From Bacteroidota bacterium (GTDB taxonomy: Bacteria; Bacteroidota; Bacteroidia; Flavobacteriales; Weeksellaceae), in NCBI GenBank assembly GCA_023458535.1, contig JAEWYW010000052.1:1-14646 (forward strand): 14,646 nt of DNA, in the 5' to 3' direction. Made by a program: the position numbers and the translations under genes. Position 1 is the first letter of the stretch, and every line of letters begins with the position of its first letter. Below are positions 6,866 through 14,338 of this stretch, in pieces. The notes under the pieces are model-generated. The model had not been told where the DNA came from, did no database searches, and saw only the letters and a program-made list of their open reading frames with translations.

Positions 6866-9410
6866 CATTTTTCTTTTGAGGTTCATCAATAACCAATTTT
6901 TTAATCTTCTGATACACAAATGAGATGATCAAAATTAGTACACCAAGAAGTATAAATGCTATGATTTTTCCTGTTTCGGAAACGTTTTTAATATCATACA
7001 GAAACAATTTTAAAATGGTTATTCCCAATAGTGATAATGCAATAATGCGGAGTTGCTTGTTTTGTTTTTTAATACCGATTATTAAAAATAGGAACGACAG
7101 TAGGCCCCACAAAACAGGATAACCAATTTTTATTATTTGAGTTTTAGCTGCTCCTAATTTTTGATTGATGTATAAGATTTTTTCACTGCTCCAACCGTCT
7201 TTATAAGGGAATTTCTTTGCTAGTTCTGCCTGATTAATGATATCATTAGAGAAGAACAGTCCATGAACCATCACCTCATTGCTGAGAATATAAACAACAG
7301 CGAACGCAAATACCCACAGCGCAATTTTATGATTTAGAACTGCTGATAAAATTGTGTCCTTTCTGTGTTTTACCAAAACATATAGGAAATAAGTAACACA
7401 GAGTGTAATAAAATAGTGAATAATAAATGCATTGTCGTTGTTGTAGTTACGACTGTAATTAGTCAATATCTCATCGGATGTCAGACTATAGAAAATAGTG
7501 ATGTACAGGAAGATATTTAACGCAGCAATAACTAATGCTATAATTTTTTGTATTGAGTGCTTATTTCTGAGCAAGAAGAACACAGTTACAGCGCTGAATA
7601 CATAATGGTACCAAACTGGATATGCGGTTGCTGATGAATAATTAACAAAATAACCCACGGCCTGATAGTAGATTTCAAATATTCCCACTAAATAACCGAT
7701 AATAATGGAGAGACTAATTGCTATGAATCTGTAATATTTTGGGTTGATGCTTAAGAAGTAGAATTTTGTGGATTGCTTTTCTTTCTTCAATAAAAAGTAG
7801 GTGGCCACCAACGATGCGACAGCTACAAGTCCGGTAAGGAATATTTTATTGAGGAATGGCTTTAAATAAAGATTTTCATTGCCCGAGCCATAAGTAAGTA
7901 TCCAATCCATAAAGAGGCTGATGAGCATTAACATCTGTACAATGATGCCTGCCACTTTAAAGGTGGCAATCTTTGATTTTTGAGAAAGCCACACTAATAA
8001 AACTGCTTCACAAGCCCAAAACAGCGTAATGAAATTACCATTGAACTGAAAAGGGATAGTGATGGTAATGAAGGTTAAGGTTAAACCTAAAAGTAAGTAA
8101 ATCGCATTTCGGTTGATGCCATATTTTTTATAGAGAATTATTGCGAAAATAAGGTTGTAAACGGCGAGGGCTATGGTGAAAATACCCTTGTATTCTGGTT
8201 TCCAATTCTGAATGATGAGAGCACCCACTCCGAAATAGAAAAATGTATTCACCAAAATGATGAAATAATCCAACTTGGTGAAATTTCCATTGTTTCTTAA
8301 ATTATTAATAACCGTTGCCAGACTGAAAATAACGTAAAATATGCTCAAAAATACCAAAGCCCCGAGCGGTGAGAAGTCTTTAGAATAAAAGTCCGTAGCC
8401 ACCCAACCTGAATAAAGAATTACGGTAAATATAAAAGCCAAAAGGGTGACAATATTCCACTTCTTAAAGTAGGCAATAATAAGCATTCCAACATTTAAAA
8501 TAGCGATGTAGGTAAGAAGAACTTTATAATTTCCTTCACCCGTGCTTACCATGAACGGAACTGCAAACCCGCCAATTAATGAGATGATTGCAAGTTCTTT
8601 TCGGTTGTAAGAAACAGAGACAAAGGCACCGAAAACTGTGATTACTACCATTATGATAAAAGCCACGGTTTGACTGAAAAGTTTATAGTCGTGGAAAGCA
8701 ATACCGATGGTGAGGTAATAAATGCTTATTGCTCCACCCACAAAAACGGAACTGAACGCTGGATAGTTTTTTCGGAGTCTGTGAGCAATACCCATCACAA
8801 TACTGCCTGCCAGAATACCAATTCCCACACGTGCTGGCTCATTAATCCAATCCTTATCAATGGCGTATTTCACAAAGAAACTGATGCCCAGAACAAGTAT
8901 CAAAATACCTATTTTATTGATGAGGTTTTCACCGATAAATTTCTCAATATCCGGATTTTTTTCTTTAAAATTTTCAATCCATGATTTTTTAGGAATCAAT
9001 GGCTCATACCTTGGAGGCTCTGGGATGGGCGGTATATTGGATGGAATATTCTCACGAATTTCTACTGCTTGATCATCAGATTGTATGGCGGCAATGCTTG
9101 GAGTATCTTCAAGTGGAGTAATTTCGTCTTCAATTTGCTGTTCGATAACGTCTTCCTGCTCCGATTCATCGCCATACTGGATTTTGTCATCCCAGAAGCT
9201 TTCCTCACTGACAGGTTCAGTTTCTTTTTCAAAAGCGGTTTTTTCACTCTGAGATAGATTATCTGTTGATGTAGCAATTTGCTTTTTTAACTCGTCAATT
9301 TTTGATTCAAGCCTTTGTATTGTATTTTGATTCTCTGCTGCATTTTTCTTTTGATTTCTCAAAATAAAAATCAAAAAAATAAGTATCGCTAAAAGTAGGA
9401 CTATCTCCAT
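6849..9410 (-). CDS. DUF2339 multipass membrane protein
   Basis: An 853-residue integral membrane protein. An N-terminal helix (1-18) is followed by a coiled-coil stretch (about 24-60, heptads in IQRLESKIDELKKQI), an acidic linker rich in Glu, Asp and Pro (about 62-140) with the proline run IPPIPEPP, and then the family's typical entry segment ENLINKIGILILVLGISFF (161-179) and KYAIDKDW. From there to the end there are roughly 20 or more hydrophobic helices joined by short loops. The C-terminus is charged (KKNDEENI). DUF2339 proteins have no established function; the size and helix number suggest a transporter or envelope assembly factor, which is an inference. It is probably transcribed together with the overlapping DUF3999-type gene, from the -7 box at 9430-9437. 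Confidence 0.9.
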   Translation of the reverse strand: MEIVLLLAILIFLIFILRNQKKNAAENQNTIQRLESKIDELKKQIATSTDNLSQSEKTAFEKETEPVSEESFWDDKIQYGDESEQEDVIEQQIEDEITPLEDTPSIAAIQSDDQAVEIRENIPSNIPPIPEPPRYEPLIPKKSWIENFKEKNPDIEKFIGENLINKIGILILVLGISFFVKYAIDKDWINEPARVGIGILAGSIVMGIAHRLRKNYPAFSSVFVGGAISIYYLTIGIAFHDYKLFSQTVAFIIMVVITVFGAFVSVSYNRKELAIISLIGGFAVPFMVSTGEGNYKVLLTYIAILNVGMLIIAYFKKWNIVTLLAFIFTVILYSGWVATDFYSKDFSPLGALVFLSIFYVIFSLATVINNLRNNGNFTKLDYFIILVNTFFYFGVGALIIQNWKPEYKGIFTIALAVYNLIFAIILYKKYGINRNAIYLLLGLTLTFITITIPFQFNGNFITLFWACEAVLLVWLSQKSKIATFKVAGIIVQMLMLISLFMDWILTYGSGNENLYLKPFLNKIFLTGLVAVASLVATYFLLKKEKQSTKFYFLSINPKYYRFIAISLSIIIGYLVGIFEIYYQAVGYFVNYSSATAYPVWYHYVFSAVTVFFLLRNKHSIQKIIALVIAALNIFLYITIFYSLTSDEILTNYSRNYNNDNAFIIHYFITLCVTYFLYVLVKHRKDTILSAVLNHKIALWVFAFAVVYILSNEVMVHGLFFSNDIINQAELAKKFPYKDGWSSEKILYINQKLGAAKTQIIKIGYPVLWGLLSFLFLIIGIKKQNKQLRIIALSLLGITILKLFLYDIKNVSETGKIIAFILLGVLILIISFVYQKIKKLVIDEPQKKNDEENI

Positions 9411-9429
9411 TCATGTGTTTTATGTCTAA

Positions 9430-9437
9430 CAAATATA
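9430..9437 (-). promoter_or_regulatory. Candidate promoter of the DUF2339-DUF3999 unit, -7 box TATATTTG
   Basis: The minus strand reads TATATTTG, a full match to TAnnTTTG, 19 bases before the DUF2339 ATG. No clear TTG is found at the -33 distance. Confidence 0.55.
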
Positions 9438-9481
9438 ATTAAAAAAATAAGCTTGGTTTTTGAAATAGAATTATGATTAAT

Positions 9482-9510
9482 TTTTCGGCGGAGCTGCGCT
9501 CCGCCGAAAA
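9482..9510. repeat. GC-rich hairpin A, 13-bp perfect stem, 3-nt loop
   Basis: 9482-9494 pairs with 9498-9510 around TGC. The core CGGCGGAGC equals that of the recA terminator hairpin. Flanks are T-rich on the left and A-rich on the right, so on either strand the stem is followed by A rather than T. Confidence 0.85.
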
Positions 9511-9520
9511 TTCTTTGTAG

Positions 9521-9551
9521 ATTCGGGCGAAGCCGAAGGCTTCGCCCGAAT
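9521..9551. repeat. GC-rich hairpin B, 14-bp perfect stem, 3-nt loop
   Basis: 9521-9534 pairs with 9538-9551 around GAA. The core is CGGGCGAAGCC. It lacks a following T-run on either strand, so it is not a plain terminator. Confidence 0.85.
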
Positions 9552-9584
9552 TTGACATGATGTCTCAAGGAAAATAAAGTTAGC

Positions 9585-9617
9585 TTATTCCGCTGCAGCG
9601 AAGCTGCCGCGGAATAA
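9585..9617. repeat. GC-rich hairpin C, 15-bp stem with one mismatch, 3-nt loop
   Basis: 9585-9599 pairs with 9603-9617 around GAA, with one mismatch (T9594 against C9608). The central 27 bases, read on the minus strand, match 2129-2155 at 26 of 27 positions. The mismatch lies exactly where C departs from that copy, so C looks like a decayed member of the same repeat. Confidence 0.85.
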
Positions 9618-9627
9618 CAAATCCAAG

Positions 9628-9678
9628 TGTTTTAATAGTTCCAGCGGCGGCGAAGCCGCCGCTGGAACTATTAAAACA
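9628..9678. repeat. Hairpin D, 24-bp perfect stem, 3-nt loop
   Basis: 9628-9651 pairs without mismatch with 9655-9678 around GAA. The inner GC-rich core is CCAGCGGCGGC; the outer 13 bp are AT-rich and local. On the minus strand it begins exactly at the end of the gapA terminator T-run, the same arrangement as the 2109-2175 repeat behind the recA terminator. Confidence 0.88.
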
Positions 9679-9709
9679 AAAAAAACCTTCGACATTTTTG
9701 GAAGGTTTT
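9678..9709 (-). terminator. Rho-independent terminator of pfkA-gapA
   Basis: AAAACCTTC (9682-9690) pairs with GAAGGTTTT (9701-9709) over a 10-nt loop, 21 bases past the gapA stop. On the minus strand the stem merges into a run of eight T residues (9685 down to 9678). Confidence 0.8.
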
Positions 9710-9730
9710 CTATTTGATATTAATGTTTTC

Positions 9731-10735
9731 TTAGATAGAAGCAGAATGAATCAATAAATCAACTAATTTGTTAGAATAACCAGTTTCGTTATCATACCAA
9801 GAAACCAATTTCACGAAGTTTGGAGACAACATGATACCCGCATCTTTATCGAATACAGAAGTTCTCTTTTCACCTACGAAATCTTGAGAAACTACAGCAT
9901 CTTCAGTATAACCAAGAATACCTTTTAGTTCACCTTCAGAAGCAGCTTTAATAGTAGCGCAAATTTCATCGTAAGAAGTTGCTTTCTCTAATCTTACAGT
10001 TAAGTCAACTACAGAAACGTCTACAGTTGGTACTCTGAAAGACATACCTGTTAATTTACCATTCAAAGAAGGAATTACTTTTCCTACTGCTTTAGCTGCA
10101 CCAGTAGAAGAAGGGATAATATTGTTCAAAGCAGAACGTCCACCTCTCCAGTCTTTCATTGAAGGACCGTCAACTGTTTTCTGAGTTGCTGTAGTAGCGT
10201 GTACTGTTGTCATTAAACCTTCAATAATTCCGAAGTTATCGTGGATTACTTTAGCCAAAGGAGCTAAACAGTTGGTAGTACAAGAAGCGTTAGAAAGGAT
10301 TTTGATATCGTCTGTCAATTCATTTTGGTTTACACCCATTACGAACATTGGTGTATCGTCTTTCGGTGGAGCCGAAAGGATTACTTTTTTAGCACCTGCA
10401 TTAATGTGAGCCTGTGCAGTATCTTTTGATAAGAAAAGACCAGTTGATTCAACAATATATTCAGCACCAACTTCATTCCATTTAAGGTTGTTAGGATCTT
10501 TTTCTGCAGTAATTCTGATTTTGTTTCCATTTACTACAAGGTCGTTACCTTCTACAGAGATTTCACCTTTAAATTCTCCGTGTACAGAATCATATTTTAG
10601 CATATAAGCCATGTATTCTGCGTTAATAAGGTCGTTGATTCCAACCACTTCAATGTTATCTCTTTCTGTCATTGCTCTGAAAACAAGACGTCCAATTCTA
10701 CCAAAACCGTTGATACCTACTTTAATTTTTGACAT
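9731..10735 (-). CDS. gapA: Type I glyceraldehyde-3-phosphate dehydrogenase
   Basis: Catalyses the NAD-dependent oxidative phosphorylation of glyceraldehyde 3-phosphate to 1,3-bisphosphoglycerate in the cytosol. 334 residues, full length. The nucleotide-binding start INGFGRIGRLVFR (8-20) is intact. D35 in GINDL favours NAD over NADP. The active site SNASCTTNC places the catalytic cysteine at 152, and H179 in TTVHA is the partner histidine. The C-terminal WYDNETGYSNK is typical. It lies 39 bases behind pfkA on the same strand, with no terminator between them and a strong one after gapA, so the two glycolytic genes probably share a transcript. The gap shows no full TAnnTTTG box. The start ATG at 10735 fits the family exactly. 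Confidence 0.99.
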   Translation of the reverse strand: MSKIKVGINGFGRIGRLVFRAMTERDNIEVVGINDLINAEYMAYMLKYDSVHGEFKGEISVEGNDLVVNGNKIRITAEKDPNNLKWNEVGAEYIVESTGLFLSKDTAQAHINAGAKKVILSAPPKDDTPMFVMGVNQNELTDDIKILSNASCTTNCLAPLAKVIHDNFGIIEGLMTTVHATTATQKTVDGPSMKDWRGGRSALNNIIPSSTGAAKAVGKVIPSLNGKLTGMSFRVPTVDVSVVDLTVRLEKATSYDEICATIKAASEGELKGILGYTEDAVVSQDFVGEKRTSVFDKDAGIMLSPNFVKLVSWYDNETGYSNKLVDLLIHSASI

Positions 10736-10774
10736 AATAGTACTTTTTGTTAAGTTATATAAAATTTATTGTTC

Positions 10775-11761
10775 TTAAATTGCTAATATTTCTGATATAC
10801 TCAGTAAATCTTTATTAATTTCATTATGTTTTTTTATTGCTTCTTCAATAGGAGTAAAAACCAGTTGATTAGATCTCAAACCCGCCATTACATTGTTTTT
10901 TCCTTTCATTAAACCAATTACGGCTCCGTATCCTAATCTACTTGCTAAAACGCGGTCTGCACAGCTTGGTGAACCGCCTCGTTGTATGTGTCCTAAAACG
11001 GCAACACGAATATCAAAATCAGGAAACTGCTCTTTAGTTTTTTCTGAAATTTCGAAAATATTTCCCAATTCTTCACCTTCAGCAACCACTACGATGCTAG
11101 AGGATTTGCCAGCCTTTTCAGCTCTTCTAAAGGTCTTGAAAAGATCTTCAATATTGTCTTTACGTTCCGGAATTAAAATATCCAAAGCTCCGGTCGCTAT
11201 TCCACTGTTTAATGCAATAAAACCCGCATCTCTACCCATCACTTCTACAAAGAAAACCGTGTTGTGAGAGGTAGCTGTATCCCTGATCTTATCAATAGCG
11301 TCCATTGCGGTATTGAGAGCAGTATCATAGCCAATGGTGTTATCTGTCCCGAAAATATCATTATCAATAGTTCCAGGTACACCAATTACCTTTAAACCAA
11401 ATTCTTCATGGAAAACTTTTGCTCCTGTAAAAGTTCCGTCGCCTCCAATACATACCAAAGCATCAATTCCGTGTTTTACGCAATTGTCATAAGCTTTTTG
11501 ACGGCCTTCTTTGGTCATAAATTCTTTGGAACGTGCAGATTTAAGGATGGTTCCACCTTGGTTGATGATGTTTTTCACAGAACGAGGTCCCATTTTTATG
11601 ATATCATCATGGATAAGTCCGGAGTAGCCTTCGCGTATTCCGAAACATTCTATCCCAAAGTGGCTCGCTGTTCTTACCACCGCTCTTAGGGCAGCGTTCA
11701 TTCCTGGGGAATCTCCTCCGGAAGTAAGTACAGCAATAGATTTTACAGCGCTTTCTTTCAT
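10775..11761 (-). CDS. pfkA: ATP-dependent 6-phosphofructokinase
   Basis: Phosphorylates fructose 6-phosphate to fructose 1,6-bisphosphate, the committed step of glycolysis, as a cytosolic tetramer. 328 residues, the usual bacterial length. Seen: the ATP loop TSGGDSPGMNA (13-23), GGDGT (106-110), where a glycine follows the aspartate as in ATP-using rather than pyrophosphate-using enzymes, the catalytic PGTIDND (129-135, base D133), MGRDAG (175-180) and GHIQRGGSPSC near 265-275. The ATG at 11761 (MKESAVKSIAVLTSGGD) is the start: an upstream in-frame TTG at 11782 lies within the -7 box itself. gapA follows after 39 bases. A DUF4846 lipoprotein gene ends 92 bases upstream. Confidence 0.98.
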   Translation of the reverse strand: MKESAVKSIAVLTSGGDSPGMNAALRAVVRTASHFGIECFGIREGYSGLIHDDIIKMGPRSVKNIINQGGTILKSARSKEFMTKEGRQKAYDNCVKHGIDALVCIGGDGTFTGAKVFHEEFGLKVIGVPGTIDNDIFGTDNTIGYDTALNTAMDAIDKIRDTATSHNTVFFVEVMGRDAGFIALNSGIATGALDILIPERKDNIEDLFKTFRRAEKAGKSSSIVVVAEGEELGNIFEISEKTKEQFPDFDIRVAVLGHIQRGGSPSCADRVLASRLGYGAVIGLMKGKNNVMAGLRSNQLVFTPIEEAIKKHNEINKDLLSISEILAI

Positions 11762-11779
11762 TGAAAAAAAATTCGTTGA

Positions 11780-11787
11780 CAAATTTA
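11780..11787 (-). promoter_or_regulatory. Candidate pfkA-gapA promoter, -7 box TAAATTTG
   Basis: The minus strand reads TAAATTTG, a full match to the Bacteroidota -7 element, 18 bases before the pfkA ATG. No TTG is present at the -33 distance. Confidence 0.55.
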
Positions 11788-11853
11788 CGAAAACAAGTTC
11801 AGATTTTTACATGATTATTGGCATATCCTTCTTTTTTCTTGAAAAGATGGAAA

Positions 11854-12720
11854 TTAAAAGCTCCTAAAATTAGTGGGTTTGAAAAGATATCTTGCTGTTT
11901 TGATTTCTGCTGCATGAGTATCCAGCTCATACCAAGGAGTGATTTTCGAATCAAAAGGATTGCTCAAGATGTGTATGGACTGTGCTGGTGTAAAACCTTC
12001 TCCCAATAGAAAAAGTTTTTTACCGTCTTTATTTTTAGAAACTCCTGCAATAAAAACTACGTGACCAGGACTTCCTGGTGTAATTAAAATATCACCTGTT
12101 TTTAAATGTTGAGTTTCTGTAACAGGTTTTGTTTCATATTGATGTAATGAAATGGTCCCTGCATAGGTAAAAATGAGATCTAAATAATTTCTAAAATTTT
12201 GATAAGTTTCATCTGCAGTTGCAGCCTTTTTAAAAGTGACCGAATTGCCACTAACAAATGCACGGATTCCATTTTTATAATCGTTCCAGCTTAAGACATC
12301 TCCACTTGTAAAATGAAATTTTATAGCGTCATATTTTTTATTTTTATATAAATATTCGGCTTTTAAGCGGATAATAGCATCTGCACATTGTTGTAAATCA
12401 AGATTTCCGATATCAATATCAAAAATAGCTTCATGAAGGTTTTGCGTTGTGATAGGATTTCCGTTGTATTGTAAGATGGGACTTCCATATTTCTGTAATG
12501 GAAAATTTTCAATAAAAAAAGCAAAAGACTCTGGATGCTCGTTCACCCAATGATACCCTTTAGGAGGTGAAAATCTTTCTTTTATGGTGTTTTTATCTTT
12601 ATGAATTAGATTTTCTTCAACCTTTTTAGTTGTATTATATTGGATAGACCGTTTGTCGTTGTCGTTTTTACATCCTAAAATAAATAGTCCAATAAAGACC
12701 AATAAGAGCATTTTTTTCAT
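11854..12720 (-). CDS. DUF4846 lipoprotein, possibly a papain-like (NlpC/P60-type) fold
   Basis: A 288-residue predicted lipoprotein. The signal peptide MKKMLLLVFIGLFILGC ends in the lipobox LILGC-type cysteine C17; the next residues KNDND are charged, as in signals that send Bacteroidota lipoproteins to the outer membrane or surface. The body carries DUF4846 hallmarks: PPKGYHWVNEHPESFAFF (52-69), EAIFDIDIGNLDLQQCADAI (97-116), RLKAEYLY (118-125), and GDILITPGSPGHVVFI (209-224), then WYELD near the end. Function is unknown. A cysteine at the start of a helix (C112) and a histidine on a later strand (H220, within SPGHVVFI) are reminiscent of NlpC/P60 or CHAP cysteine peptidases acting on cell wall; this is an inference. 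It is divergent from the HMG-CoA reductase gene (105-base gap) and has no clear terminator. Confidence 0.87.
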   Translation of the reverse strand: MKKMLLLVFIGLFILGCKNDNDKRSIQYNTTKKVEENLIHKDKNTIKERFSPPKGYHWVNEHPESFAFFIENFPLQKYGSPILQYNGNPITTQNLHEAIFDIDIGNLDLQQCADAIIRLKAEYLYKNKKYDAIKFHFTSGDVLSWNDYKNGIRAFVSGNSVTFKKAATADETYQNFRNYLDLIFTYAGTISLHQYETKPVTETQHLKTGDILITPGSPGHVVFIAGVSKNKDGKKLFLLGEGFTPAQSIHILSNPFDSKITPWYELDTHAAEIKTARYLFKPTNFRSF

Positions 12721-12799
12721 TCACAAAGTTTTTCCTAAAATACTAAAAACAATGACGTAAATCTTGGTTGTCGAAAAGTTTATTACCATTCTAATTCCT

Positions 12800-12807
12800 T
12801 ATATTTG
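12800..12807 (+). promoter_or_regulatory. Candidate promoter of the HMG-CoA reductase operon, -7 box TATATTTG
   Basis: TATATTTG fully matches TAnnTTTG and ends 18 bases before the ATG at 12826. The only TTG upstream (12768-12770) is too far for a standard -33 element. Confidence 0.55.
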
Positions 12808-12825
12808 AAACTCAAAAGTTGAATT

Positions 12826-14154
12826 ATGAACCACCAACCTGTAGAAGGATTTTCAAAATTATCAAAGCAAAGAAAGATTGATTGGTTAATTAGCGAATAC
12901 TTATCGAACGACAGAAGCTACGAGCAAATTTTACAACAATATTGGAACAACGATGCCGACTTGCAGAAACTGCATGAGGAATTTTCGGAGAATACCATTT
13001 CCAATTTTTATATGCCTTACGGAATTGCACCTAATTTCTTAATCGATGGTAAATTATTGGCACTTCCCATGGCCGTTGAGGAAAGCTCTGTAGTAGCGGC
13101 TGCATCAAAAGCTGCAAAATTCTGGTTGGATAAGGGTGGTTTCAAAACAACAATTATCAATACCAAAAAACTCGGTCATACCCATTTTATTTTAAATGTT
13201 GAACCTCATAAGCTGCAGCATTTTTTCAATTTTAAATTAAAGAAAAGATTGTTTGAAGCAACTGAAGAGATTACCAAAAACATGAGAAATCGTGGCGGAG
13301 GAATTTTGAATATAAGGTTGATCGACAAAACGGATGAGCTAGAAAACTACTATCAGATCAAAGCGAGTTTTGATACGGTAGATTCAATGGGTGCTAATTT
13401 CATCAACTCTTGTTTGGAACAGTTTGGAAAAACATTGCGTGAGGAAGTGGCTTTGGAAGACGAATTCACTCAAGAGGAAAAAGATTCTTTGCAGGTGGTA
13501 ATGAACATCTTGTCCAATTACACACCAGAGTGTATTGTGAGAGCTGAGGTTTCTTGTCCAGTGGAGGATTTAAAAGACGACAGCGGAATTTCTCCTCAAG
13601 AATTTGCAACAAAATTTAAACAGGCAGTTACGATTGCTGAAATTGAACCTTACCGAGCAACCACGCATAATAAAGGAATTATGAATGGTGTAGATGCCGT
13701 GGTAATTGCTACTGGAAACGACTTTAGAGCAACTGAAGCTTGTGCACATGCATACGCTTCCCGCAATGGGAAATATTCGTCTTTAACGCACTGTACTGTA
13801 GAAAATGGCATTTTCAGATTTTGGATAGATTTGCCAATTTCTGTGGGAGTGGTTGGTGGCTTAACCAATTTGCATCCGTTGGTGAAATTCTCGTTAGCGT
13901 TATTAGGGAAGCCTTCTGCACAGGAACTGATGAGTATTTTGGCGGTTTCTGGGTTGGCACAAAATTTTGGTGCTTTGAGATCTTTGGTCACCACAGGAAT
14001 CCAGAAGGGACACATGAAAATGCATTTGTTCAATATTTTGAATCAGTTTGGTGCGACAGAGGCAGAGAAGCAGCATTTTGTAACTTATTTCAAAGATAAA
14101 ACGGTAAGTCACCACGAGGTTATTTCCGAATTGGAAAAATTAAGAGCTCAATAA
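12826..14154 (+). CDS. Class II hydroxymethylglutaryl-CoA reductase
   Basis: Interconverts HMG-CoA and mevalonate with a nicotinamide cofactor, in the cytosol. 442 residues, full length and soluble, without the membrane domain of class I enzymes. The catalytic set is present: the glutamate in AVEESSVVAAASKAA (E85 or E86), DSMGANFIN (186-194), the active-site lysine K283 in THNKGIMNG, the aspartate D299 in ATGNDFRA, and the histidine H396 in KGHMKMH. Class II enzymes are often annotated as degradative. In Flavobacteriia the likelier role is anabolic, feeding the mevalonate route to isoprenoids; this is an inference, because no other mevalonate gene is in the window. It leads a plus-strand group with two small membrane-protein genes, one base and then 12 bases apart. 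The start has a -7 box close upstream. Confidence 0.97.
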   Translation: MNHQPVEGFSKLSKQRKIDWLISEYLSNDRSYEQILQQYWNNDADLQKLHEEFSENTISNFYMPYGIAPNFLIDGKLLALPMAVEESSVVAAASKAAKFWLDKGGFKTTIINTKKLGHTHFILNVEPHKLQHFFNFKLKKRLFEATEEITKNMRNRGGGILNIRLIDKTDELENYYQIKASFDTVDSMGANFINSCLEQFGKTLREEVALEDEFTQEEKDSLQVVMNILSNYTPECIVRAEVSCPVEDLKDDSGISPQEFATKFKQAVTIAEIEPYRATTHNKGIMNGVDAVVIATGNDFRATEACAHAYASRNGKYSSLTHCTVENGIFRFWIDLPISVGVVGGLTNLHPLVKFSLALLGKPSAQELMSILAVSGLAQNFGALRSLVTTGIQKGHMKMHLFNILNQFGATEAEKQHFVTYFKDKTVSHHEVISELEKLRAQ

Positions 14155-14155
14155 T

Positions 14156-14326
14156 ATGCAGTATATTCAATACATCCTTGCTGCAGTTTTTATCGTTTTA
14201 GGTTTGGTAATTAAAACAAGCAAGGATCCCAGATGGCAAACATCTAAGAAAATGAGCACTGTATTAATTGTGCTTGGAGTTTTGGTAATTATCGCAAAAC
14301 TGATGTTAGAATTTAGTAAAAAATAA
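14156..14326 (+). CDS. Small two-helix membrane protein
   Basis: A 56-residue protein starting at ATG one base after the HMG-CoA reductase stop, so translation is probably coupled. It has two hydrophobic helices (about 4-19, IQYILAAVFIVLGLVI, and 34-50, STVLIVLGVLVIIAKLM) joined by a short basic loop KTSKDPRWQTSKK, and ends in FSKK. Short proteins of this layout are common in Flavobacteriia; the function is unknown. The frame is intact, and the next gene starts 12 bases later on the same strand. Confidence 0.8.
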   Translation: MQYIQYILAAVFIVLGLVIKTSKDPRWQTSKKMSTVLIVLGVLVIIAKLMLEFSKK

Positions 14327-14338
14327 AAGTAAAATATA

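Larger units (their letters stand above)
9411..9730. other. Gene-free stretch of 320 bases dense in hairpins
   Basis: Between the DUF2339 start and the gapA stop there is no plausible gene on either strand. It holds, from right to left, the gapA terminator, four GC-rich 3-nt-loop hairpins (9628-9678, 9585-9617, 9521-9551, 9482-9510) and the -7 box of DUF2339. The GC-rich cores stand out sharply against AT-rich surroundings. Confidence 0.8.

Noticed and set aside
6866..6919. Upstream start for the DUF3999-type protein
   Set aside because: It would add 18 basic residues before a well-formed signal peptide.
9062..9277. Minus-strand 71-codon frame and plus-strand counterpart in the DUF2339 linker
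   Set aside because: They overlap the acidic linker of DUF2339 in another frame; the Lys/Leu-rich translation is an artefact of the GAA-rich codons.
9482..9678. CRISPR array or phage attachment site
   Set aside because: The units are individual palindromes of differing sequence with uneven spacing; there are no identical direct repeats, no spacers and no cas or integrase gene.
11762..11782. pfkA start at TTG 11782
   Set aside because: It overlaps the TAAATTTG promoter box, and the ATG at 11761 gives the normal family length and start.
13650..14033. 127-codon minus-strand frame opposite HMG-CoA reductase
   Set aside because: It is antisense to the catalytic region of an intact enzyme and has no domain of its own.
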